A stretch of 64,000 nt of DNA, taken from the NCBI GenBank assembly GCA_003339415.1, contig PDHQ01000017.1:90589-154588 (forward strand). The letters are read 5' to 3'. The stretch comes from Ophiocordyceps camponoti-saundersi (nom. inval.). Its lineage: Eukaryota > Ascomycota > Sordariomycetes > Hypocreales > Ophiocordycipitaceae. The first letter of the stretch is position 1. Each line of letters opens with the position of its first letter. A program made the translations under genes and the position numbers. The notes beneath the pieces were generated by a model. The model did not search any database and was not told the DNA's origin. It was given only the letters and a program-made list of their open reading frames with translations. Shown piece after piece: positions 36,293 through 45,685 of the stretch.

Positions 36293-36482
36293 ACCCCCAC
36301 CCACCTATATCCCATTATCTTCTGAACCACACATCCCCTAACAACGACNNNNNNNNNNAGATTTATCCACATGTTCTACACGCGTTTGCATTTTCATTTC
36401 GCTCGGCCCCCACTGTTCGACCTGAAGGGGTCAAACAAACGTTTCCCCCCACGGAGAAACCCCTTCCCCCCCCCCCCCCCCC
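36178..36482. repeat. Duplicated 3' flank around an assembly gap with long C homopolymers
   Basis: About 85 bp at 36178-36262 (GCGTTTGCAT...) are repeated with scattered mismatches at 36382-36466. Each copy runs into a C homopolymer (C32 at 36261-36292; about C17 at 36466-36482). Ten N lie between the copies. It looks like an unresolved sequencing or assembly problem at a homopolymer rather than a biological repeat. Confidence 0.75.
36349..36358. other. Assembly gap (10 N)
   Basis: A run of ten N, probably a nominal gap of unknown true size between contigs. Confidence 0.99.
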
Positions 36483-37277
36483 TTCTTCTCTTCTCTTCTC
36501 TTCTCTCTTTTCCTTTCAGTTCCGCTAGTACCACGAGGAGCAGGCCATGTTTTCGCCTGCTCCCGAGTTCATACACTGTCCAGGGTTGAGACGGCGTTTG
36601 TTTTTTTTTAACCTGCGAACCGCGTTCTGATACCCTCATATCCTCCCTCTCAGTTCGCCACTGCTTTTGCTCTTCCTCTTCCTCATTCTTCCCCTCCTCT
36701 TCCCTTCTTCCTTTTTTCTTTTTAACTACTTATTCACCCCCTAGTGGGAAAAAGAAACCTGCCAGACGGACGTCCAATGGTGGCGATTAACAGTCTATGG
36801 AGGACGGGTGAAATCCAGTGCATAGACACTCACATTCCTTTGCGTGCGACATGGTTTGGCATAGCACAAAGGGGGCGCCGTTAAGGGCTTGCTCCGGCTT
36901 TGTGTGCGGCGCCTGGACTGAGGAAGGCCGTCTTCTCCCTTGTCGTAGAAATCCCCCTATTCCCTTTAGGTCAGGGCAGGGCAGGGCAGGGCAAGGCAGA
37001 TGAACCATTGATAATATAGCTCACAATACGATGTTAAAGAAAGAATGGGCCGTGAACTATGAGATCTGCCCTCTTGTCAGTGACGACACGGTCTCGAGAG
37101 ACTTGGTCGAGGAGCAACGTCAAGATGGGGTATATAAAGGACGAGGCCGCGAGTGTTTTGTTGAAGGATATCAGCAACAACCAGCTCTTCTCCTCATCAT
37201 CTTCCATCAACAGCTTTCCCATCCTTTCCCACCACTCATAAATCTTCCTCCATCTCTTCTCCTCTCAAACTCCCAAG
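36483..37277. other. Intergenic after the gap, including promoter of the next secreted protein
   Basis: No gene is recognised. The left half is C/T-rich with a T9 run near 36600. A GGGCA tandem (four copies) sits near 36972-36991. The last 150 bp form the promoter and leader of the gene starting at 37278. Confidence 0.5.
37131..37140 (+). promoter_or_regulatory. TATA box
   Basis: TATATAAAGG lies 138 bp before the start codon at 37278 and is followed by a C/T-rich leader. This is a strong TATA match for a regulated, secreted-protein gene. Confidence 0.6.
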
Positions 37278-37958
37278 ATGCACTTCACAACCCTCGCCGC
37301 CCTCCAACTAGCCTTGACCGTCGTCGACGCAGCCCCGCGCCACTTCGACACAGAGACGGAGGTCGAGCCGCGACAACTAAGCGACCTCGACTCCCTAAGC
37401 GGAGCCGTAGCGGCGCCCTTCAAGCTCGTCGGAGGCCTTTTGCGAAGAGGCGAGGATGGCCAATACGTTCAGCCTTACAGTGACGCGAAGAAGGCGGAGG
37501 AAGACTGCGACGATGACGATGCTACGGTCGTGGTCACCGCTACGGCTATTAGACATTCTGCCTCCGCTACCGACTATGGCGTTCCTCGTCAGACGGCTAC
37601 GGTGAGACATGCCGCCGTATCATCAGGAGCGTATGAAGGCCCGCGCAAGACGGCGACGAAGAAGAAGGCTGTTGCGGAGTATCGCAAGGCGGACGTGGTG
37701 ACCGTTTCGGAGAAGCCACAGAATGAGTATGGAGTTGGACGGAACGAGAAGATGGCCTCTGCTACCCCGGCGGGATACGAGGTTGCGGCCGTTCAACCTA
37801 CGATGACGGCTTCATCGACGACGACTTGCACTGCGCCTGAGTACGACGCTGGCGTTGCTTCCGCGACGCCTGTTTCTAAGTCGATGCTTCGACCGACGCC
37901 TACGGCGAGGAATAGGGGACACGGTGGTGCTGTGCTTGACAAGAGCTATGGGTATTAG
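37278..37958 (+). CDS. Secreted protein of unknown function, Lys-Arg containing propeptide-like N-terminus
   Basis: A single exon of 226 residues. The signal peptide is MHFTTLAALQLALTVVDAA. PRQL (about residue 31) and LLRRGEDG (about residue 55) contain basic sites that a Kex2-type protease could cut. The rest is low in hydrophobic residues and carries loosely repeated YGVPRQTATVRH / YEGPRKTATKKK / YGVGRNEKMASATP segments about 20-30 residues apart, with few Cys. Such spaced repeats after basic sites recall fungal Kex2-processed repeat peptides, but the repeats here are degenerate. A TATA box lies upstream. No known family is recognised. Confidence 0.75.
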   Translation: MHFTTLAALQLALTVVDAAPRHFDTETEVEPRQLSDLDSLSGAVAAPFKLVGGLLRRGEDGQYVQPYSDAKKAEEDCDDDDATVVVTATAIRHSASATDYGVPRQTATVRHAAVSSGAYEGPRKTATKKKAVAEYRKADVVTVSEKPQNEYGVGRNEKMASATPAGYEVAAVQPTMTASSTTTCTAPEYDAGVASATPVSKSMLRPTPTARNRGHGGAVLDKSYGY

Positions 37959-38216
37959 GTGGCTATGATGGGGAGGAAGATGAGGGTGAGACACGTACGT
38001 ACATGGATGGTGATACATACAGACGATCGACATACGCAACCTAATCTAAGGGGGGGGGAAAGAGAGAAAGCGGGAGTCAATAAGGGAAGCTTGATATAGG
38101 ACGGCACCGAGAAAAGGGGCTTTTATATAAGACGAAGACAAAGATAGAGAGAAAGGAAGAGAATCAAGACATTTTCTGCTTACCCTTTTATGTGTCACCT
38201 CCCTCCCTCTTCACGT
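37959..38216. other. Convergent intergenic segment
   Basis: Short 3' flank shared with the cytidine deaminase gene; G9 near 38050. Nothing else seen. Confidence 0.5.
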
Positions 38217-38806
38217 CTACGCAGCCGTCGTGGTGGTTGTGGTAGAAAGATGCTCAGGCCCAAAAGACATGGGCAACAACTGCTCAAGCGTGACGACTTC
38301 AAACCGATCATCACCAGCGACCAGAACGATGGGAACGCTCGGATCGCAAAACTCGCGAATGCTACATGTATAAACTGTCAATCGACACAATCCATCCATA
38401 CCTACCTACACACACACACGTCACGAGAATAGACAGGGAGAAGAAAGATAAAGGAAAAGGGGGGAGGGGAAACGCACAACTGCCTACACATCCCACACGG
38501 ACTCGCCGCAGGACTCACATCCGTAGCAACAGCCAGCGCACGAAACGCCCTCCCGCCCTCGACAACAGCCCGGGCGAGAGCGACCCTCTCAGCGCACGAG
38601 CCGACGGGATAACTCGCGTTCTCGACGTTAGCGCCCGTCGTGATCGTCGTCCCGTCCCGGTGGAGGACGGCGGCGCCGACGCGGAAGTTGCTGTAGGGAC
38701 AGTAGGCTGTTGCTTTGGCTTCCTTGGCTCGGCGGCTTAGCTCTTGGAGGGTGGTTTCTGAGAGGCCGTGGGCTGCTGATGCTGCTTCGTTTTTGGTAGA
38801 TGCCAT
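38217..38806 (-). CDS. CDD1: Cytidine deaminase
   Basis: Deaminates cytidine and deoxycytidine to uridine forms in pyrimidine salvage, in the cytosol. Two exons: 38806-38478 and 38361-38217. The intron starts GTGCGT and ends TGTAG, and it splits the FIREFC region. The product is about 157 residues, normal for the homotetrameric type. Motifs: PYSNFRVGAA; the zinc/catalytic SCAERVAL (Cys ligand and Glu proton shuttle); and SPCGMCRQF with the two further Cys ligands. The C-terminal tail ends in a Thr run of no known role. Confidence 0.93.
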
Positions 38807-39282
38807 GGCGGCGATTCAGAGAAAAGAGGGTATAATATAGGTAATCAGATGTATGGAAAAGGATAGAATCAGGGAGAGGAATGAGGGGAGATGGATGAGG
38901 AAGAAGAGTTTGCATCTTCATGTGTATGGAGGAGACAGAAGTGACGTCCCAGTTAAGCTACTTACACCATCCCCGCATCTTATCTGATGTCACGTGGAGA
39001 TGCCGACATATCATGATATGCTGATACCAATCGCTAATCTGACGACATCGTCAACTTCGACGGATTATTCCTCACGAACAGAAGCCTCGCTCGTCCTCCT
39101 TCCTCCTCGTCTTCCCCCTCTCCCACCTCCTTTCACCACCGCCATCGTACAAACTACACCATACCGTGGTACATATCGTATATAGCTCAACGAAGCCCTA
39201 ATCTCCACCATCCACCCTCCACCCTCCACCCTCCAAGACACGATGACGACAACGACAACGTCAACAACGTCCTTCACCCACC
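38807..39282. other. Intergenic between cytidine deaminase promoter and MAPKKK 3' end
   Basis: No gene seen. A CACCCTCC tandem lies near 39208-39235. TCACGTGG near 38990 is an E-box-like word. Confidence 0.4.
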
Positions 39283-42200
39283 TCAGCACGACCCATCCGG
39301 CCCCGTCCCCCAACTCCCCCGACTCGACCCCGTCGTCAGCAGCGGCGTAGGCAGCGCCGAAGCACTCCCCTCGCTCGGCGTCATCGGATCGACAACCTGG
39401 CTCCGAATCGCCAGTATCCATTCGTGCTGAAGCAGCTCCACCGCCGACGGACGCTCCCTGGGATCCCGAAGGAAGCACTTGCGCAAGAAGTCGATGCCGT
39501 CTTTGCTCAGTTGCTCCGGCCCCGGAAGCTGAGGCGGGTTTCCCTGCGCGATGTTGTACATGATGGCCCATTCGTTGTCGAGGTTAGCCCACGGCCGCCG
39601 TCCCGTCGCCATCTCGAGGATGACGCAGCCGAGGGACCAAATGTCCACCGCCCCCGCCCGACCCGGGTTCTCGCCCTTGATCACCTCGGGCGACATGTAC
39701 ATGGGCGTGCCCGTCATCGACTTGTTGGGCTTGCTCGCGTGAAGGTCTGCCGCAAGCGTCCTGCCCTGACGAGCAATCACCTTGGCCGCGCCAAAGTCGA
39801 CGTACTTGATGATGCCGTTGTGGTTGAGGAGGATGTCTATATCCGGGGATAAGAAACCTCGTTAGCCAGCGCTTCTCCTTCATCTCGATACACAAGGGGA
39901 AAAGGGAAAAAAAAAAAATCTCCACTCACTCTCCGGCTTGATATCCCGGTGCGCAATCCCCCTCTCGTGCAGGTAGACCAGCCCCTCGAGCAGCTGCAGC
40001 GCGTAAAAGATCATCACCTGCTCATCCTCGATCCTCCCATGCTCTAGCAGGCTCGCCAGCGACCCGCCCGAGCAAAACTCCATGAAGATGTAGACGCGGT
40101 CCCGGTGAACCTCGATGCCGTGGTAGGACACGATGTTGGGGTGGTCCAGCACCTCGAGCACGCCCATCTCCTCGCCAATCTTCTCGGCGATCTGGGGTAT
40201 CAGCTTGGGATCTTGCAGCCGTATCTCCTTGACGGCCATCAGGTGGCCCGAATCGAGGTTCATGGCGGCGTAGACGTTGCCAAAGGTGCCTCCGCCGACG
40301 AAGTGACCCTGCTGCCACCGCATCGTCACGTTGGTCGCCGACGACGACAGGTAGGCCAGCGATCGGTCCGCCTCGTTGTTCGTCTCCAGCACCCGGCCCA
40401 GCGCCCGCCGCTCCGCCTCTCTCTCCTGCCGGTTCTCGTCCACCTGGTCGAGCTGGACCAGTCGCTGCTCCGTTATGCACCGCGACGCCTCGTCGTCGTC
40501 CAGCATCCGCTTCTTGTCCAGCTTCCGGAACTGGCCCACCAACTGCTCCATCTTCTCCTTCTCCGCCTGCGCCGCCAGGTTGGACCGCGCCCCCATAATG
40601 TCAAAGTGCGAGATGAGCAGCGACATGCAGCCGCCGACCTTCTTGCGCAGCTTGGCGTACTCGCCCTCGCCCAGCGCCAGGATGTGCCGCCCGCGCGTCA
40701 TGCCCATGGCGAACTCGAGCGCCAGCACCGCCCACCGGAAAGTCTTGCGGTCCGACGCCACGCAGTCGTCGCAGATGAAGCTCACCCAGTCCAGCGCCAG
40801 CTTGGTCAGCTTGAGGTTGTTCATCTGTCGCCGGTTGCTGTCCATGTACAGCAGCGACCGCTGTCCGAACTCGGTGGCGAAGACGAAGCACGTCTGGATC
40901 AGCTCCTGGCAGTCCTTGCCCTCCGTCTGCCGCCGTATCACCTCGACGCTGTCCATGAAGGTGTTGGACAGCCGGTAGGCCACCCGCCGGATCTCTAGCA
41001 GCCGGCCGTTGACCTTGTGGATGTTGGACCGCGACTCCTGCAACAGGTCGACGTGCATGTCCACGGCGTCGATGAAGGCCCGGCGCGCCTCGGCCAGCGA
41101 CTGGGATCCCGTCGCGCAGAGCCGCGCCTGGCCCCGCTTGAGATCGACTTTCTGCTCCCGCAGCGGTACCGGAACCACCTCGCCGAACCAGACGAGCGGG
41201 TTCTCCGGCCGCAAGATCAGCAGATATCGCTCGCCGTACTCGTCCGGGAATTGCTCCTGCGACGTGATGGCCATCATGGCCTGGATGTCGTCGAGCCGCC
41301 CGTGAAGCTGCGGCGACGCCATGACGTACGTGCCCTGCTTCTCCAGCGCGCCCGTCTCGACCCGGAAGTGGCCCGAGGCTGCGAGCTGGTCGTAGAACTT
41401 CTGCATCGTCTCGGGCGAGAACGAGATGCTAAAGTCCGACACGTGTTCGTAGTTGTCGCTCAGCATCCTCGAGAAGCGCTGGAGCATCCGCTGCCGGACG
41501 CGCACGGAGTCGAGGCAGGCCTTGTACCGCTTGCTCATCTCCGCCGCGCTCTCCCGCGGCTTCACCTGCAGCTCCCGCTCGAACGTCTGGCTCAGCCGGT
41601 TGAGTGCTTTGAAAGTGAGCGAGCTGAACTGCTCTGCTACCTCGATATGGCCGTCCTGGAGGTGGCTGCCGATGTAGTTGGCAAAGTCCCACTCCTGGAA
41701 CAGAAGCTCAGCCTCCTTGAACGTGTTCTTGTTGCCGCTGAGCTTCCAGTTGAGCATCTTAAAGTAGTACTTGAGCGCCTCGAGCATAACCTGGTCAAAC
41801 GACTCGTCTATGCACGGCGGCAACTCCCAACCGGGCTCCGGCTTCTCGATGGAGAGGTACTCGAGCTTGATGCGGATGGCAAAGGTCAACAGCAGCTGAA
41901 ATTGCGAGATCATTTGGTCCAGCATCAGCGGGTTCTGCTGCGCCGTCTCCTTGATCCGCTTTGCATACTCTAGCCGCGTCTTTGTGATCTCCTCGATGAG
42001 GCGTGAGGGAAAGCTGATGAGCGTCAGCAGCTCCTCGAGGTACGGCGGAAGGTGGCGCTTCTGAAAGGGCGCCGAGTTCCGGATCAGCGTCTCCTTGACC
42101 TTGCTGATAATGGACGAGATTGGCTGCAGCATGCCCTTGCGCGTCGACCGCTCCTTATCAATGTAGAGCGACTGGAGGCCGTCCTCCTTCATCAGCCTGT

Positions 42201-43518
42201 CAAGAAAGGACGTCTCGTCCGCGGCGATGCCGTTGACGGCGGGCGACCTCTGCTTGGTACGCGAAAAGTCAAGCTCTTCGTTGCCCACCCAGCGCTTCAA
42301 GATGGAAAGCTCCGTGTTGATCATCTCGTTGGTGTTGTACCACGAGAAGATGGCGTCATATGCCTCGTGGAAGAGCGGCGAGTCGGCCGCCTTGTGTTCG
42401 GCCGCCAGCGATTGCCACGACGGGTAGAGGCTCTCGCACTTTTCGATCTTACTGACAATGTCCTTGACCTGCTCATACGGCGGCTTGCCGACCTCGCTCT
42501 CGCCCTTGACCTCGAAATTGATGATCTCGTCCAAGATGCGGTCGAGGGTGGCGCGCGACTCCTCCACCATACGTCGCTGAACCGGTAACCGCCTGCCGCA
42601 GACCTCTGCGCGGATACCCAGCCACAGCTCCGACTTGTGGGCCGACTTGCCGGCCTGCTGATCAGACGAGCCGATAAGCCGCTTCTTCTCCTGGCGCACC
42701 ACGTCGCCGGTGAGTACGGCCTCGAGCATGCTGTGCCACTCCAGCCTCTCGCGGCTCTCAGGATCCTTGATGTCCTCGTCGGTCGGCTGGAGCTCGTCGT
42801 TTCCATAGAACATGATGGTTTCCTGGTCGAGGCGCTCCTCGTATGGGCCTTCAGACGACGGTGTCTCGCCCTCGGAGTCGGAGTCACCACCGTTGACGGA
42901 CGGGTACGATGAGAAGTACTCGCCGGAATAGTCCTGCCGCAGCTTCTGCACGTAGGCGCGTTCTTGGGCGCGGAAGCGACTCTCGCTCGGCCATGGCCTT
43001 GTCTTGGATGACGACCGGCTCGTGTCAATGTTGAAGGGCGATTGCTGTTGCTGCTGCTGTTGCTGTTGCTGCTGCTGCTGCTGCTGTGATTGCTGCTGCT
43101 GCTGTGTCTGATGCTGCTGCTGCTGTGCTTGTTGCTGTTGCTGCGTCTGTTGCTGTAGAGGCTTCCGCGACGTCGAGGGGTTGTACGTGTTGGACAGCGT
43201 CCTGACGGGGCCAAGGGGACGTTGCGGAGGCCGGCTGCCGTTGGCGAATGAGTTGACAGCATCGTCGGAGCCGCCGTTGGCGGCCGAGGCCGTATCGGTA
43301 TAGCGGCCTAGTTGACCGAGCTCGTCGTTACCTTCGGCTGGCGAGTCTGCTTCGGAGCCGGGAGACGAGTCTTCGTCGGCCTCGACGTCGTCCGAGTGAT
43401 GGAGGACCCGCGGCCTAGCGTTGTCTTCTTCTTCGTCGTCGTCGTCGCTGTCGCCGCCCGAGAAGCGCACGGCCCGAGGCGGCGTGGCTTCAGCCATGGC
43501 GGGATCGGGCTCGGCCAT
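39283..43518 (-). CDS. os-4: MAP kinase kinase kinase of the HOG osmostress pathway (Ssk2/SskB/OS-4 type)
   Basis: Two exons, 43518-39930 and 39836-39283, give about 1380 residues, typical of this family. The 93-bp intron splits the catalytic loop just after HRDIKPE. The N-terminus is acidic and disordered with a long Gln-rich tract (about 43031-43160 in DNA). A large conserved regulatory middle region follows, and then the C-terminal kinase. Kinase features: glycine loop GGGTFGNVY, VAIK-equivalent AVKEI, HRDIKPEN, DFG in YVDFGAAKV, and activation segment ending TPMYMSPEV. The family takes signals from the Sln1-Ypd1-Ssk1 phosphorelay and phosphorylates Pbs2-type MAPKK. ATG 43518 is preferred because longer upstream frame is not protein-like. 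Gene symbol follows Neurospora. Confidence 0.93.
43031..43160 (-). repeat. Polyglutamine-encoding CAG/CAA tract in the MAPKKK
   Basis: Mixed CAG/CAA codons (GCTGTTGCTG on the + strand) encode about 40 residues that are mostly Gln, interrupted by Thr, Ala, His and Ser. Length is likely variable between strains. Confidence 0.9.
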
Positions 43519-44484
43519 CAACGGGCGGTGCGGATGAACTCTGGCCCGGGCCCGTCGTTTCCGAGGTGGAATGCCAGCGCAGCGTGGGGCAATATCTGAT
43601 GGCGTTGAGGCTGGCCATGTATGTATGTAGTAGCCTGTCGTCGTCTGGCGTGGGTGGCTGCAGGAGCCGCGCGTCGCTATTCGAAAGTCAAGATGCGCGT
43701 TGCATGCCGCGTTGTCACCTAGCAGGATGCACGTGATATGTCCGTCATGTGTCATGTGTCGTTTTTATCCGCGAGGTTCACGTGACAGGATACTCGATCT
43801 GCCATTCTTACCCGTCTCGTCCACGTGACGAGTCAAGTCAACCCCCTACCACCCCTTCAGGGTGTTAAGGGGTCTCTATCCGTATATATCTACTCCGTAC
43901 AAGGTGCGTATAAGATTGTACAATTGAGGTTGTAGGAACTCGATTCGATCCTGGGTTGAGACATACTGGTATGACTCAAAGCATCGAGAACTTTGCCTTG
44001 GACGTTGATACATGGGGAAGATGCTATGGACATGCTTTGATGAAAGTCATACCTCTATGTATGTAGTAGGCATGCAAGCTATTGCCTCTATGTATGAGCC
44101 CATGCACATCGTATATCTTAGAAAAGTTGGGATAAAATGGCAAAACTTATGCAGGCGAGGCTTCTTATGAAAAGACATATGTATATACATATATATGCAT
44201 GATCATGGCTTTGGCTTAAGCATCTTTCTTACCCACTTACTTATCGAAGAGTTGCAAAGAACAACTACATCGTATAAGGTCACGGCAAGGGACGCAACAT
44301 CAACATACGCATAGCATAAGAACAACCCTCCTTCGGCAAACTAGGACCCCATAGTCATCGTCTTCACCAACCATCTTGTCTCAAAAGGCCTTTGATAACG
44401 AACATGACGTATCACGAGATCAGCTAAACCACAGCTAGATGCCCTCCCAACGTCGCCTCGAAATCTACGATCGATGTGAAAGCC
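43519..44484. other. Intergenic upstream of the MAPKKK
   Basis: No gene is recognised. CACGTGA-type words occur near 43730, 43780 and 43824 within the MAPKKK promoter region. TATCCGTATATATCTACTCCGTAC lies at about 43878. The right half, from about 43,900 to 44,480, is less GC-rich than the genes and featureless. Confidence 0.45.
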
Positions 44485-44920
44485 TCACTGTTCCCCGATC
44501 ATCCCGAGAGATTTATTCTCAACGCCCGAAAAATGTGTCTCAAAGTGATCCTGACGGCTGGCGACGTAGTTGGCTGACATGAAGTTCTCGAGCCCACGAC
44601 ACTGACGTTTCGGTCAGACAGTTCCGCCGGAAACATAACGGGGTATTCAACTCACCTCTAGAACCAACAACGTAAAGCCGGAGCTCTGCAAGTCATGAGT
44701 TTAAAAGGTCAAAACCCTATTCATCACCCACGGCGAAGGATCAAAAGGCTGGTGGACCAACCGGGGTATCCTGCCGGGCATCGTCACCAGGAGCCGGTCA
44801 ACTTACAGTGAACATGGCCCCGGAGCCTCGTGGCGTAGCTTCGGCCTCGCTGAGACCCTTTTCAGTTTTCATCATGTTCTGCGGGTTCGGAGCAAAGCAT
44901 GTGCTTGCATACACAGCCAT
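44485..44920 (-). CDS. Possible small three-exon gene encoding about 86 residues; function unknown
   Basis: Three segments join in one open frame: 44920-44807, 44685-44656 and 44601-44485. The introns start GTAAGT and GTGAGT, end TGCAG and GTCAG, and are all phase 0. The exons themselves are too short to stand out. The predicted product starts MAVYASTCFAPNPQ, has a central SSGFTLLVLE segment encoded by the 30-bp middle exon, and ends SLGMIGEQ. There is no signal peptide or transmembrane segment. Two strong 5' splice sites plus uninterrupted frame across three short exons favour a real gene, but no family is recognised and chance cannot be excluded. Confidence 0.45.
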
Positions 44921-45685
44921 TCAAAGGGGCTCCGCTCCGGCTCAAAGAACGAAAGTGCCATTCAGATGCAGTGAGTGATTGACTGACGTGTCATCAACTA
45001 CTCTGGAAGCTCTACTCAACTTTCACATGCCGTAGGAAGGCTTCTTACTACTGCTCTACACGTCGTGATACTGGACAGGTTAGTGTTGTGACGGATGAAC
45101 ATGGCAGTCTGATGCAGAACCTAGGTAGCGGCATAGCGAGAAATCTCGTTTCTAGAAGCACCGTCTGATAATAATAAACATACCTACATATATCCTTGTC
45201 TGGCTGCTTGTCCATCGAACCGGGTTCTCTGGCGCCCATGGTTCTGAAGCTTATACAAACGTGGGTGGTAACACTTGCATGCATAACATCTACATACATG
45301 AGCTGTGGAGAATCAAGCGTTCCCTGAAAAGATCCGCAACACCGGCCTCGACTCTCTTGGCATCGTTGAGGTGAAGTATGCATATGTGTCTATCTGAGAG
45401 ACCCTCGCCAAGGAAAGGTGGCTGAAAAGCGTACAAGTATCAGGGATGGCATATGCATATGAGTCTTGGTTGACGAGACGGACGTCAAGAACAGTCCAGT
45501 TTCGCGGTTCTTCAAACGGATCGTATCCCCTGTCAGGAGAGACAAAAGCACCCCGACCGCTTGAGTACATGCAGGCAGCACAATCAAGACACTGGTGAGG
45601 CCAGCGGTCCACCTCCATCCAAAAGTCTCGTCATCACTCTTAGGCCGCAACGGCAACTATCAAACCTTGGCGTCACAACATAAAA
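44921..45685. other. Intergenic upstream of the ADP-ribosyltransferase gene
   Basis: No protein-like frame is found on either strand. It probably contains the promoter of the gene starting at 45686/45728 and of the small minus-strand gene on the left. TATGCATATG near 45448 is a short palindrome-like element. Confidence 0.4.

Noticed and set aside
40105..41973. Long + strand frames inside the MAPKKK
   Set aside because: Leu/Arg/His-rich antisense shadows of the kinase gene with no domain features.
43930..43970. B-box-like GATTCGATCC word as a tRNA gene
   Set aside because: No A-box, cloverleaf or acceptor pairing could be found around it.
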